Origin: an uncultured Eubacteriales bacterium
GTDB lineage: Bacteria > Bacillota > Clostridia > Oscillospirales > CAG-272
Assembly: GCA_949878535.1 (NCBI GenBank)
Contig: CATLAS010000071.1
Span: forward strand, 1-5,742
DNA length: 5,742 bases
Reading direction: 5' to 3'
The position numbers and the translations under genes are program-made. Of this stretch, positions 1-5,740 are shown in pieces. The notes beneath the pieces were generated by a model. It was not told where the DNA came from, did not search any database, and worked only from the letters and a program-made list of their open reading frames with translations. How positions within the stretch are numbered: the first letter of the stretch is position 1; every line of letters begins with the position of its first letter.

Positions 1-1184
1 GGAGATATTAACAGATTATACTTTTCCGTATCCTTAAAAATGTTTACAAACACTGCGTCGCCCGGCTGATAACAACCGTAGCACACAACGGGGTCTTCCG
101 CATCTCCGAAAACAAACGGAATTTCTTTAATCTCCGGTTTATCGGCAGACAAAGCCATATTGAATTCGCCCATATGTGATAGGAACAACGAACCGCCCTT
201 CCAATCTGGACAAAAGATTTCTACAAAGGAAACATCGCCAAACCCACGCATCAATGCACCGGTCAGCGCCGCAGTGAGCACATCTCCTTCGCCGGCATAT
301 CCGATCCCCCGCGCCATAGCTTTACATGCCTCCATAAAAGGCATCACAGTCAGTCCGTTTTCCGGACGGATTTCGCGGAAGTTCACAGTAAATGCATCCA
401 GTTTTTCCTGCTCCAGCCATTTACGTACTGCAAGACAGTTTTTCACCGTTTTTGCATGGGTCTCACGGGAAAACGGCGTCAGAACCTGACATGTATCCAA
501 ATCCCGGTCAATTTCTGTGCTGATTTCTTCTTCCGTCACTGCATCGGCAAATGCAGAAAGTTCATTGCCCTTTGCATATACAGCAGTAACACCGAATCGT
601 TTCAACAGTTCCTCATCGGAAATCAGAAAATCGCCCATTCCGTCAAAGCTTCCGCCGATTGTACCCACGCGGGAGCCTGCAAGACTGTTCGCGCCGGCAG
701 CAATCCGTGCCAGCCGACCCGCCCGTTGTACTACATCAGACTGGGGATAAGGACCTGCGGCAATGGCATATGCTTTTCCGTGTCTGCGGAGCATGTTGGT
801 CATATCCATTACGCCGTGGATTCCGTGATTGATGTTGATTTCATCCGGAGACTGAGATGGACTAAAATCAAAAGTCTCCGTAGTATCCAGCACCACGATT
901 GGCAGCTTCGTTTGAGACAATGCCTCGATGGATTCGAGAGAAGGAGAATATGCCGCGTGCCATGTAACGATACAATCCACGTCATTTTCTTCAAACATAG
1001 CAATTGCCGCTGCAAACTCTTCTTTCACCCGACAAAAGGAAGTGCGCAGAACGCTGAATCCGTCTTCTTCAAAAGCTGCCGCCAGCTTTTCATAAAAAGG
1101 TTCTAATCTTTCCCGTATGGTTAAGCCGCAGTCGTCGTACAGCTTAATATACAAAGGAAGAAATCCGATTTTACATGTATTCAT
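1..1184 (-). CDS. L-arabinose/L-fucose isomerase-family protein, 3' end cut by window edge
   Basis: The first 394 codons are present and open to the window edge; family members usually have about 450-500 residues, so roughly the last fifth is missing. The N-terminus (KIGFLPLYIKLYD) suits the Rossmann-like first domain of the fucose/arabinose isomerase superfamily. Residues 120-134 (HGIHGVMDMTNMLRR) resemble the AraA segment around its conserved HG. The best evidence is the metal-site region: GYAGEGD with Glu299, SFVE with Glu322 and LSHMGEFN with His337, matching in order and approximate spacing Glu306, Glu333 and His350 of E. coli AraA. The fourth AraA ligand (His450) would lie outside the window. 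Such enzymes interconvert aldoses and ketoses using Mn2+ in the cytoplasm, but divergence is too great to name a sugar. The start has AAGGAA at 1191-1196, six bases upstream. It begins 15 bases after the amidohydrolase stop, so the two are surely co-transcribed. Family membership is firm; substrate and isomerase activity are inferred. Confidence 0.88.
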   Translation of the reverse strand, partial: MNTCKIGFLPLYIKLYDDCGLTIRERLEPFYEKLAAAFEEDGFSVLRTSFCRVKEEFAAAIAMFEENDVDCIVTWHAAYSPSLESIEALSQTKLPIVVLDTTETFDFSPSQSPDEININHGIHGVMDMTNMLRRHGKAYAIAAGPYPQSDVVQRAGRLARIAAGANSLAGSRVGTIGGSFDGMGDFLISDEELLKRFGVTAVYAKGNELSAFADAVTEEEISTEIDRDLDTCQVLTPFSRETHAKTVKNCLAVRKWLEQEKLDAFTVNFREIRPENGLTVMPFMEACKAMARGIGYAGEGDVLTAALTGALMRGFGDVSFVEIFCPDWKGGSLFLSHMGEFNMALSADKPEIKEIPFVFGDAEDPVVCYGCYQPGDAVFVNIFKDTEKYNLLIS

Positions 1185-1199
1185 ATGCTATTCCTTATA

Positions 1200-2228
1200 T
1201 TAAAAGTCTACGCGGAACAATCTTGCAGCGTTGCCGCACAAAATATCCTGCACATCCGCCTTACTGAGTCCAAGTTCCTCTGCGCACCGTTTAAATGCAC
1301 GCAATTCTTCATACATAAATGTAGTCATTTGCTCTGTGTCGTCTGTCTCACGCATATTGGGATCCGCGGAAACATCTCCATATGCACCTCTCGGTACAAC
1401 GTTCACATACCGATCTTCCTCGCAAATCCGGTACATACGCATCTTTGTAATCGGCATATCGGAACCGAACATGATCCGTTTTGTACCTACTGCTTCAATG
1501 CATTTTACCATTGCAAGGGTTAGCGTATTCGCTGTGAAATCAAAGAGCATATTTTTCGTATTCTTCAAAATGGAAAAGGCATCTCCAATATCAGCCGGAA
1601 CATACGCCCGTCCGATATGTGCAATAATTACCTTTGCGCCGGGATACTTCTCCTCAATCTCCATCATCTGCGCCAGGTTCACTGGATCCCGCAGACGGAG
1701 AGACCGGGGAATGTGAAGCATTATAATACCGCCCAGTTCATCCATCACCTGAAGATGCGAATGGGGAAGAAAATCAAAAATTCGAACTTCCCCAGCCGGA
1801 ATATAGGAAGGAGAATTGTTCAAATACGGCTTGATCCCGCAAAAACCGTTTTTCATTGCTGCACGGATATCCTCGGGACTTGTATCCCAGTTGGTACAAT
1901 ACAATGCAGGAAGATTTCTGTCTTTCGCACAGGAAAGCACATAGGGATTTACTTCATCCAACTTGCACGTGGGCATGCCCATAATGACAGCTTTGACATT
2001 TTTCCCGGGGAACATCTGCAAAAAAGATTGTTCCATGTCCTCGATTGTCAAATCCGGGGCAACCATATGGGGCCAGTTTACGCAACCTTTTCTGTTTTCC
2101 GGACGTACCCGCTGCATTTCTTCCTTGTAGATATGTACATGGGCATCCAATATGTTGTCCGGCAAAAAGTCAGCCAACTCTTCTTCATAAACTTTTCGAT
2201 CATAATCTGTGACTGTAACACCGAACAT
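1200..2228 (-). CDS. Amidohydrolase family protein (Amidohydro_2 / TIM-barrel metal hydrolase or lyase)
   Basis: This 342-residue cytoplasmic protein has the marks of the amidohydrolase-2 family (PF04909). They are the HxH motif after strand 1 (LDAHVH, His30 and His32), His162 in LHIPRS, His204 in IIAHIGRAY and Asp257 in IMFGSDMP. These would be the metal ligands and catalytic Asp. Lys133 in GIKPYL and the ending CGNAARLF are also typical. Family members include decarboxylases of the ACMSD type, sugar lactonases and other hydrolases, so the reaction cannot be fixed. No signal peptide or membrane segment is visible. The start is supported by AGGAG at 2237-2241, eight bases upstream, and a strong promoter at 2263-2291. 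It is the first gene of an operon with the isomerase-like gene 15 bases downstream, which suggests a sugar, sugar-acid or lactone substrate (inference). Length is ordinary for the family and no key residue is missing. Confidence 0.9.
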   Translation of the reverse strand: MFGVTVTDYDRKVYEEELADFLPDNILDAHVHIYKEEMQRVRPENRKGCVNWPHMVAPDLTIEDMEQSFLQMFPGKNVKAVIMGMPTCKLDEVNPYVLSCAKDRNLPALYCTNWDTSPEDIRAAMKNGFCGIKPYLNNSPSYIPAGEVRIFDFLPHSHLQVMDELGGIIMLHIPRSLRLRDPVNLAQMMEIEEKYPGAKVIIAHIGRAYVPADIGDAFSILKNTKNMLFDFTANTLTLAMVKCIEAVGTKRIMFGSDMPITKMRMYRICEEDRYVNVVPRGAYGDVSADPNMRETDDTEQMTTFMYEELRAFKRCAEELGLSKADVQDILCGNAARLFRVDF

Positions 2229-2261
2229 CGAAACTACTCCTGACTATCAATTTACATTATA

Positions 2262-2286
2262 AAATATAGCACATTCCACTATATTT
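2262..2286. promoter_or_regulatory. Operator-like inverted repeat inside the operon promoter
   Basis: Minus-strand arms AAATATAG (2286-2279) and CTATATTT (2269-2262) are perfect inverted repeats of 8 bp around a 9-base centre. The palindrome fills the spacer and covers the -10 box, where a repressor would block polymerase. It could be chance in AT-rich DNA, since one arm includes the -10 hexamer. No regulator gene is visible in the window. Confidence 0.45.
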
Positions 2287-2291
2287 GTCAA
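2263..2291 (-). promoter_or_regulatory. Sigma-A type promoter of the amidohydrolase-isomerase operon
   Basis: Read on the minus strand, a perfect -35 box TTGACA (2291-2286) is followed by a 17-base spacer and a -10 box TATATT (2268-2263). TG sits one base before the -10 (2271-2270), giving an extended -10 element. Transcription would begin near 2256, about 28 bases before the ATG at 2228. A second TATAAT word at 2261-2256 is too far from the -35 to be the main -10. The box match is directly seen; activity is inferred. Confidence 0.8.
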
Positions 2292-2376
2292 CAAAAAAAG
2301 CGCTCTGCTTGCATATATTTACTCGTTGTTCAAAAAGTTTTAACATGCATGACGGACTAATTTCACAGTTAAAGAA

Positions 2377-3246
2377 TTAAGCATCTCCATTTTCTTCCTG
2401 TGCTGGAGGAAGTGCTGCCGCATCCGGTTCCTCCAGCGTGGGAATAAAACGGCGTGCAAATTTACCTTTTCCTCTTGACTTCACATAGAAAAATCCGATT
2501 ACAGAAAACACAACTGCCCCAATAAAGTTCACAATCAAATCTTTCATAGTATCAATAATTCCCACATCCAGATATCCATGGATGCCAAAATCCGCAAGAC
2601 TGTATTGAGTACCATCCGCCGTAATAATCACTGTATCCACAATATCCCGGATTGCAGGCGGAACAGACCCATCCGCTCCAACAAACATAGCGGAGGAAAC
2701 AGAGTTCACAACAAAATCTTTCTGCATATCCAGCAGGAATACCTGATCCATAAAAAATTCAAAAAATTCCCAGATTACGCCAACCGTCATAGAAAAGCAA
2801 AAAGCAACTACCGCCAAAAACAGAGGCGACAGCTGAAACTTGAATCTTGCAGAACGATTGAGCACATCCACCAAAGCGAACCCGATTGCCGCACAAAGGA
2901 ATCCATTGATCGTATGCAGCATGGTATCCCAGAAAGAAAAGCGCAAATAAAAGCCGGAAATTTCTCCGAGAATTTCCGCTGCAAAAATAAACAGCAGTAC
3001 GATAATTTCCAGTGTTTCAGGCAAGCGAATTCCAAAGTTTTCCGAAACAAAAGAGGGGAGCAGAAACAGGACGAGAGACAAAAGACACAAAAAGAAGTTT
3101 TCGTACTTCCCTGTCACCAGCGAAACGACTGCTACTCCTATAACCAAAAGACGCAGTACTAAATATACCACAAAGGTCATTTTGTGTTTTTTGATGTGTG
3201 TCTTTAAATCCCGTCTTTTATTTTTTCTGTTGGCTTTTTTATCCAT
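2377..3246 (-). CDS. YjdF-like (DUF2238) six-helix integral membrane protein
   Basis: This 289-residue protein starts with a very basic segment (MDKKANRKNKRRDLK). Hydrophobic segments lie at about 24-44, 49-65, 78-97, 108-127, 140-158 and 237-255. Conserved-looking polar residues sit in or beside the helices: Glu91 and Glu95 (FAAEILGE), Asp107 and His111 (FWDTMLHTINGF), the WEFFEFFMD block at 159-167, and DTMKDLIVNFIGA at 232-244. This pattern matches the YjdF/DUF2238 membrane family (PF09997), whose function is not known to me. A soluble stretch of about 60 residues (170-230) separates WEFFEF from DTMKDL, longer than in the E. coli protein as I recall it. The C-terminal tail is acidic and Pro/Ala-rich. 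I chose the ATG at 3246 because AGGAG lies five bases upstream (3252-3256). An in-frame ATG at 3387 would add 47 residues read through an intergenic repeat and is unlikely. It has its own control region and no clear partner. Confidence 0.87.
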   Translation of the reverse strand: MDKKANRKNKRRDLKTHIKKHKMTFVVYLVLRLLVIGVAVVSLVTGKYENFFLCLLSLVLFLLPSFVSENFGIRLPETLEIIVLLFIFAAEILGEISGFYLRFSFWDTMLHTINGFLCAAIGFALVDVLNRSARFKFQLSPLFLAVVAFCFSMTVGVIWEFFEFFMDQVFLLDMQKDFVVNSVSSAMFVGADGSVPPAIRDIVDTVIITADGTQYSLADFGIHGYLDVGIIDTMKDLIVNFIGAVVFSVIGFFYVKSRGKGKFARRFIPTLEEPDAAALPPAQEENGDA

Positions 3247-3300
3247 AATCTCTCCTGTAGTAGATTTTGTTATCAGAGTATAAGCTTCACCCCAAGCTAA

Positions 3301-3360
3301 GCCTCCCCCAGCAAAAGGAGGTAGCACACCCAAGCGCAGCGATGCTGACGGAGGGATTGT
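3301..3360 (-). repeat. Repeat-family fragment A (ACAATCCCTCCGTC end), minus orientation
   Basis: On the minus strand this begins with ACAATCCCTCCGTC (3360-3347), continues with a GC-rich segment, then a short hairpin between 3302-3306 and 3317-3321 (GGAGG/CCTCC). Only one element end is seen; no matching distal end precedes the YjdF-like gene, so it looks truncated. Its end is a perfect 14-bp inverted copy of the start of element B at 3406-3419. Confidence 0.7.
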
Positions 3361-3380
3361 TTTGCTTTCATTTTGTAGTT

Positions 3381-3549
3381 TCTGCAAATCGACAGTTTCA
3401 CTTGCACAATCCCTCCGTCTTCGCTATGCGGAGCCAGCTCCCTTTGCTGGTGGAGACCACCATCTTCCCGCGCCGCCCCTGTGCAAGGGGAGGTGGGTTT
3501 TGCAAAGCAAAACCCGGAGGGGTTGTAGTATGTACTGTCGATTTGCAGA
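3381..3549. repeat. 16-bp perfect inverted repeat enclosing element B
   Basis: The 16 bases TCTGCAAATCGACAGT at 3381-3396 reappear as their exact reverse complement at 3534-3549. The arms lie 9 bases before and 7 bases after the 121-bp element B, so the 169-bp unit is self-complementary from the outside inward. The match is read directly from the sequence. It could be the outer part of a larger mobile repeat, or the product of one repeat inserting inside another. Confidence 0.75.
3406..3526 (+). repeat. MITE-like repeat element B, apparently complete (121 bp)
   Basis: The element starts ACAATCCCTCCGTC (3406-3419) and ends CCCGGAGGGGTTGT (3513-3526). The two ends are inverted repeats matching at 11 of 14 positions. 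Inside are hairpins CCCCT/AGGGG (3476-3480 with 3486-3490) and a perfect 9-bp hairpin GGGTTTTGC/GCAAAACCC (3495-3503 with 3507-3515). It encodes nothing. No target-site duplication is obvious. Short size, terminal inverted repeats and multiple nearby copies suggest a non-autonomous mobile repeat family; that is inference. Confidence 0.65.
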
Positions 3550-3569
3550 TTAACTAAAATGATAGTATT

Positions 3570-3660
3570 ACAATCCCTCAGTCTCCGCTACGCGGAGCCA
3601 GCCCCCCCTTTGTGGGGGGAGTCTAATAAAATTTTGCGCTTTGCGGCAGACTCCTTTGCA
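3570..3660 (+). repeat. Repeat-family fragment C, plus orientation
   Basis: It begins ACAATCCCTCAGTC (3570-3583), one base different from the end of element B, and shares GCGGAGCCAGC with B just downstream. Hairpins are seen at 3583-3597 (CTCCGC/GCGGAG, 3-base loop) and 3603-3619 (CCCCCC/GGGGGG). A 7-bp pair GGAGTCT (3618-3624) with AGACTCC (3648-3654) follows. The distal GGAGGGATTGT-type end is absent, so this is a partial or decayed copy and its right limit is uncertain. Confidence 0.6.
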
Positions 3661-3680
3661 GGGCGAGCCTTTTAAGCATG

Positions 3681-3728
3681 GCTTCTATTTAGAACTGTTC
3701 AGCAGGTTCTCAAATAAAAGCCTTTTTA
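3681..3728 (+). terminator. Hairpin followed by a T tract, orphan plus-strand terminator-like site
   Basis: Bases 3681-3695 (GCTTCTATTTAGAAC) pair with 3706-3721 over about 14 positions, with one mismatch and one bulge. On the plus strand the stem is followed by CTTTTTAG. No plus-strand gene ends here, so it may be part of the repeat cluster or a terminator for a short untranslated transcript. The overlapping 8-bp pair ATAAAAGC (3714-3721) with GCTTTTAT (3737-3744) offers an alternative fold. Confidence 0.35.
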
Positions 3729-3791
3729 GTATATATGCTTTTATAATAAATTAAATTCCGCATAAATGCAACAATTTCTGCAGATTTTTAC

Positions 3792-3824
3792 AGAAAAGCA
3801 CCGAATTTTATTCGGTGCTTTTCT
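3792..3824 (-). terminator. Intrinsic terminator of the Na/Pi cotransporter gene
   Basis: A perfect 14-bp stem (3792-3805 with 3811-3824) closes a 5-base loop. In the minus-strand transcript it reads AGAAAAGCACCGAA, loop, TTCGGTGCTTTTCT, with the U-rich run in the descending arm, a common Bacillota layout. It lies 16 bases past the stop codon of the cotransporter gene. The stem is nearly symmetrical, so it could also stop plus-strand transcription. Confidence 0.88.
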
Positions 3825-3840
3825 AATTTTGCGTTACTCC

Positions 3841-5592
3841 TTACATATCCAGCGCATATTTCACTTTAAAATAATCAAAATAGTCGTTATATTCCTTCAT
3901 CTCTCCGCCTTTTACATTACGCAGATATTCATGCACATCCATTTCATCCCGTGCAATTTCCAGTATACATGCCGCAATATTGGAACAATGGTCAGATACA
4001 CGTTCAAGATTGGTCAGAATATCCGTCAGAACAAATCCCAATTCAATGGTGCATTCCTGCTTGCGCAGTCGCCGGATATGCTGCTTTTTTAACACGTCCC
4101 GCAGATAGTCCACAACCTGTTCCAAAGGCTCTACCATCACGGCACTGTCCAGATCATCTCTTTCAAAGGAAGCAAGCGCCAAATCCAGAATTTCCAGCAC
4201 AGCATCTATCAGCACGGTCAGTTCTTTCTTTGCCTGACCGGAAAATTCCAATTTTTTATCGTGAATTTCCTCCGCACTGTTTACAACATTGATTGCATGG
4301 TCGGATATCCGTTCAAAGTCACCGATAACATGCAAAAGCTTATTCGCTTCTGCACTGTCCGATTCTGACATATCGTGGGCAGATAACTTCACCAAATATG
4401 AACTGAGCTTATCCTCGTATACGTCTACTTCATCTTCCAGCTCCCGGACATGCATTGCAGCCTTTTCATTATAGTTTCCCAAAAGAGCTGTCGCTTCCTT
4501 AATGGATCTGACTGCGGTTTTCGCCATGGAAACCGCCACTTCCCTGCACCGGACAATCGCAACGGAAGGAGTAGCCAAAAGTCTTTCATCCAATAACTGT
4601 GTTTCTTCGTTTTTCTTGGAATCCGGAACAATCACACAGGACAGCTTCTCCAACTGCTTGGTAAAGGGCATCAAAATCAGCAATGCAATCAGCTTGAACA
4701 CAGTGTGCACAATCGCAACGCCTACCGGAGACGCGATCTTGTCGCCCAACGGATCCTGCAGCAGCCAGCTTACCAAATAATATAACGGCAAAAGAACCAG
4801 CGTTGCAATCACATTAAAAGACAAATGAATCACTGCGGCACGCTTTGCATTTTTGGATGCACCTATGGATGAAATCAATGCAGATACACAGGTACCGATA
4901 TTCTGACCCATGATAATCGGTACTGCCGTAGCATAGGTTACACTTCCCGTAGCGGTCAGCGCCTGCAAGATACCTACCGAAGCAGATGAGGACTGAATAA
5001 TCGCTGTAAAAACAGTACCCACGATTACGCCCAGAACAGGATTGGAGAAAAGCACCAGAATCCGGGTAAATTCCGGAACATCCTTCAGCCCGGAAACCGC
5101 ACCGGACATCGCTTCCATACCAAACATCAGAATGGCAAATCCCATGAGAATCACGCCGGTGTCCCTGCGCTTCGCACTCTTCTGGAACATGTACAAAACA
5201 ACGCCGATCATCGCAACAATTGGCACAAAAGACGCCGGTTTCAATAGCTGAATGAAGAAATTGTCTCCCTGAATTCCCGTAAGGCTAAGAATCCAGGAGG
5301 TCATGGATGTGCCCAGATTGGCACCCATAATCACTCCTACTGCCTGTCGAAGCGTCATAACGCCTGAGTTCACAAAGCCAACCACCATAACTGTTGTGGC
5401 GGAAGACGACTGAATCACTACAGTCACACCAAGGCCAAGCAAAAAGCCTTTAAACGGATTGGAAGTAATATTCGCCAAAAAGGTTTTGAGCTGATTTCCC
5501 GCACGTTTCTCCAGAGCGGATCCCATCAGATTCATACCAAATAAAAACAGGGCAAGTCCGCCCATCAGCGAAAGTACATCAAACAAATTCAT
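3841..5592 (-). CDS. Na/Pi cotransporter family protein with C-terminal PhoU-like domain
   Basis: This 583-residue membrane protein belongs to the NptA-type sodium/phosphate cotransporter family (PF02690, COG1283). Two inverted transport repeats each carry the signature QSSSA, at 61-65 and 200-204. Each is followed by a glycine-rich motif, GANLGTS (90-96) and GQNIGTC (229-235). Hydrophobic helices fill residues 5-310. From about 345 the protein is soluble, helical and charged, with two PhoU-type metal-binding motifs, FERISDH (426-432) and LERVSDH (529-535). Length is usual for the transporter-PhoU fusion. The expected role is Na+-driven phosphate movement across the cytoplasmic membrane with the PhoU part sensing or gating; direction and substrate are inferred from the family. 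The ATG at 5592 is the natural start because the first helix follows at once. Its ribosome site is weak (AAAGG at 5604-5608, 11 bases away). It stands alone, with a Pho-box-like upstream region and a strong terminator after it. Confidence 0.94.
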   Translation of the reverse strand: MNLFDVLSLMGGLALFLFGMNLMGSALEKRAGNQLKTFLANITSNPFKGFLLGLGVTVVIQSSSATTVMVVGFVNSGVMTLRQAVGVIMGANLGTSMTSWILSLTGIQGDNFFIQLLKPASFVPIVAMIGVVLYMFQKSAKRRDTGVILMGFAILMFGMEAMSGAVSGLKDVPEFTRILVLFSNPVLGVIVGTVFTAIIQSSSASVGILQALTATGSVTYATAVPIIMGQNIGTCVSALISSIGASKNAKRAAVIHLSFNVIATLVLLPLYYLVSWLLQDPLGDKIASPVGVAIVHTVFKLIALLILMPFTKQLEKLSCVIVPDSKKNEETQLLDERLLATPSVAIVRCREVAVSMAKTAVRSIKEATALLGNYNEKAAMHVRELEDEVDVYEDKLSSYLVKLSAHDMSESDSAEANKLLHVIGDFERISDHAINVVNSAEEIHDKKLEFSGQAKKELTVLIDAVLEILDLALASFERDDLDSAVMVEPLEQVVDYLRDVLKKQHIRRLRKQECTIELGFVLTDILTNLERVSDHCSNIAACILEIARDEMDVHEYLRNVKGGEMKEYNDYFDYFKVKYALDM

Positions 5593-5658
5593 GCTTTGTT
5601 CTGCCTTTCATGATTTTACATTATTTTTTGTGGGTTTCAGTCACATTTTCTGCATTTT

Positions 5659-5667
5659 ATATTAGCA
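5659..5667 (-). promoter_or_regulatory. Extended -10 promoter element of the cotransporter gene
   Basis: On the minus strand TGC (5667-5665) precedes TAATAT (5664-5659), an extended -10 element that would start transcription near 5652, about 60 bases before the ATG. No good -35 box is found at 17 bases; TTTACA (5691-5686) is 21 bases away and TTAACG (5684-5679) only 14. A weak -35 is what one expects of an activator-dependent promoter, but that is inference. Confidence 0.55.
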
Positions 5668-5701
5668 TACCGGTTCCACGTTAAATGTAAAATCGTGCTT
5701 T

Positions 5702-5740
5702 TGTTAAATCTATGTTAAATATGTCATAATTTATTCACAA
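5702..5740 (-). promoter_or_regulatory. Candidate Pho box: four TTAACA-like words at 11-bp period
   Basis: On the minus strand the words TTGTGA (5740-5735), TTATGA (5729-5724), TTAACA (5718-5713) and TTAACA (5707-5702) each start 11 bp after the previous one, with 5-base gaps. Two match exactly the TT(A/C/T)A(C/T)A direct-repeat consensus known for B. subtilis PhoP; two are degenerate. TTTACA (5691-5686) and TTAACG (5684-5679) lie closer to the promoter but out of phase. Location upstream of a phosphate transporter gene makes PhoP control plausible. The array may continue past the window edge. Confidence 0.6.

Larger units (their letters stand above)
3247..3840. other. Gene-free intergenic stretch rich in repeats and hairpins
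   Basis: No credible gene is seen in these 594 bases. Short open frames here run through repeat sequence and lack ribosome sites. The contents are the leader and ribosome site of the YjdF-like gene (3247-3300), an inverted repeat fragment (3301-3360), a complete-looking element inside a 16-bp inverted repeat (3381-3549), a third fragment (3570-3660), a hairpin with a T tract (3681-3728), AT-rich DNA (3729-3791) and the cotransporter terminator (3792-3824). No convincing promoter for the YjdF-like gene could be picked out. Confidence 0.75.

Noticed and set aside
160..1106. Plus-strand open frames opposite the isomerase-like gene
   Set aside because: They lie antisense to a clear enzyme frame with recognisable metal-site motifs, have no ribosome sites, and show Ser/Pro/Arg/Cys-rich, shadow-like composition.
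1231..2243. Plus-strand open frames opposite the amidohydrolase gene
   Set aside because: Antisense shadows; the minus strand carries HxH, His, His and Asp motifs in order, while these frames show no family features.
2293..2310. Possible terminator after the YjdF-like gene (AAGC stem with GCTT, followed by seven T on the minus strand)
   Set aside because: The stem is only 4 bp, too weak to call; the T run directly precedes the -35 box of the next promoter. Read-through from the YjdF-like gene into the operon therefore remains possible.
2578..3162. 194-codon plus-strand frame opposite the YjdF-like gene
   Set aside because: Its Lys/Arg/Gln-rich, motif-free composition is what results from reading the opposite strand of a hydrophobic membrane gene.
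3260..3300. Possible promoter for the YjdF-like gene (TATACT on the minus strand)
   Set aside because: A -10-like word is present, but no acceptable -35 lies 16-18 bases upstream, and that region is repeat sequence.
3267..3557. Short plus-strand frames through the repeat cluster
   Set aside because: They are translations of repeat elements, with no ribosome site and no protein-like pattern.
3301..3660. Regularly repeated units that might suggest a CRISPR array
   Set aside because: Only three related units exist, in mixed orientation with unequal spacing and no constant-length spacers; they fit an interspersed repeat family.
3951..5251. Plus-strand frames opposite the Na/Pi cotransporter gene
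   Set aside because: Shadows of a strongly supported 583-residue gene.
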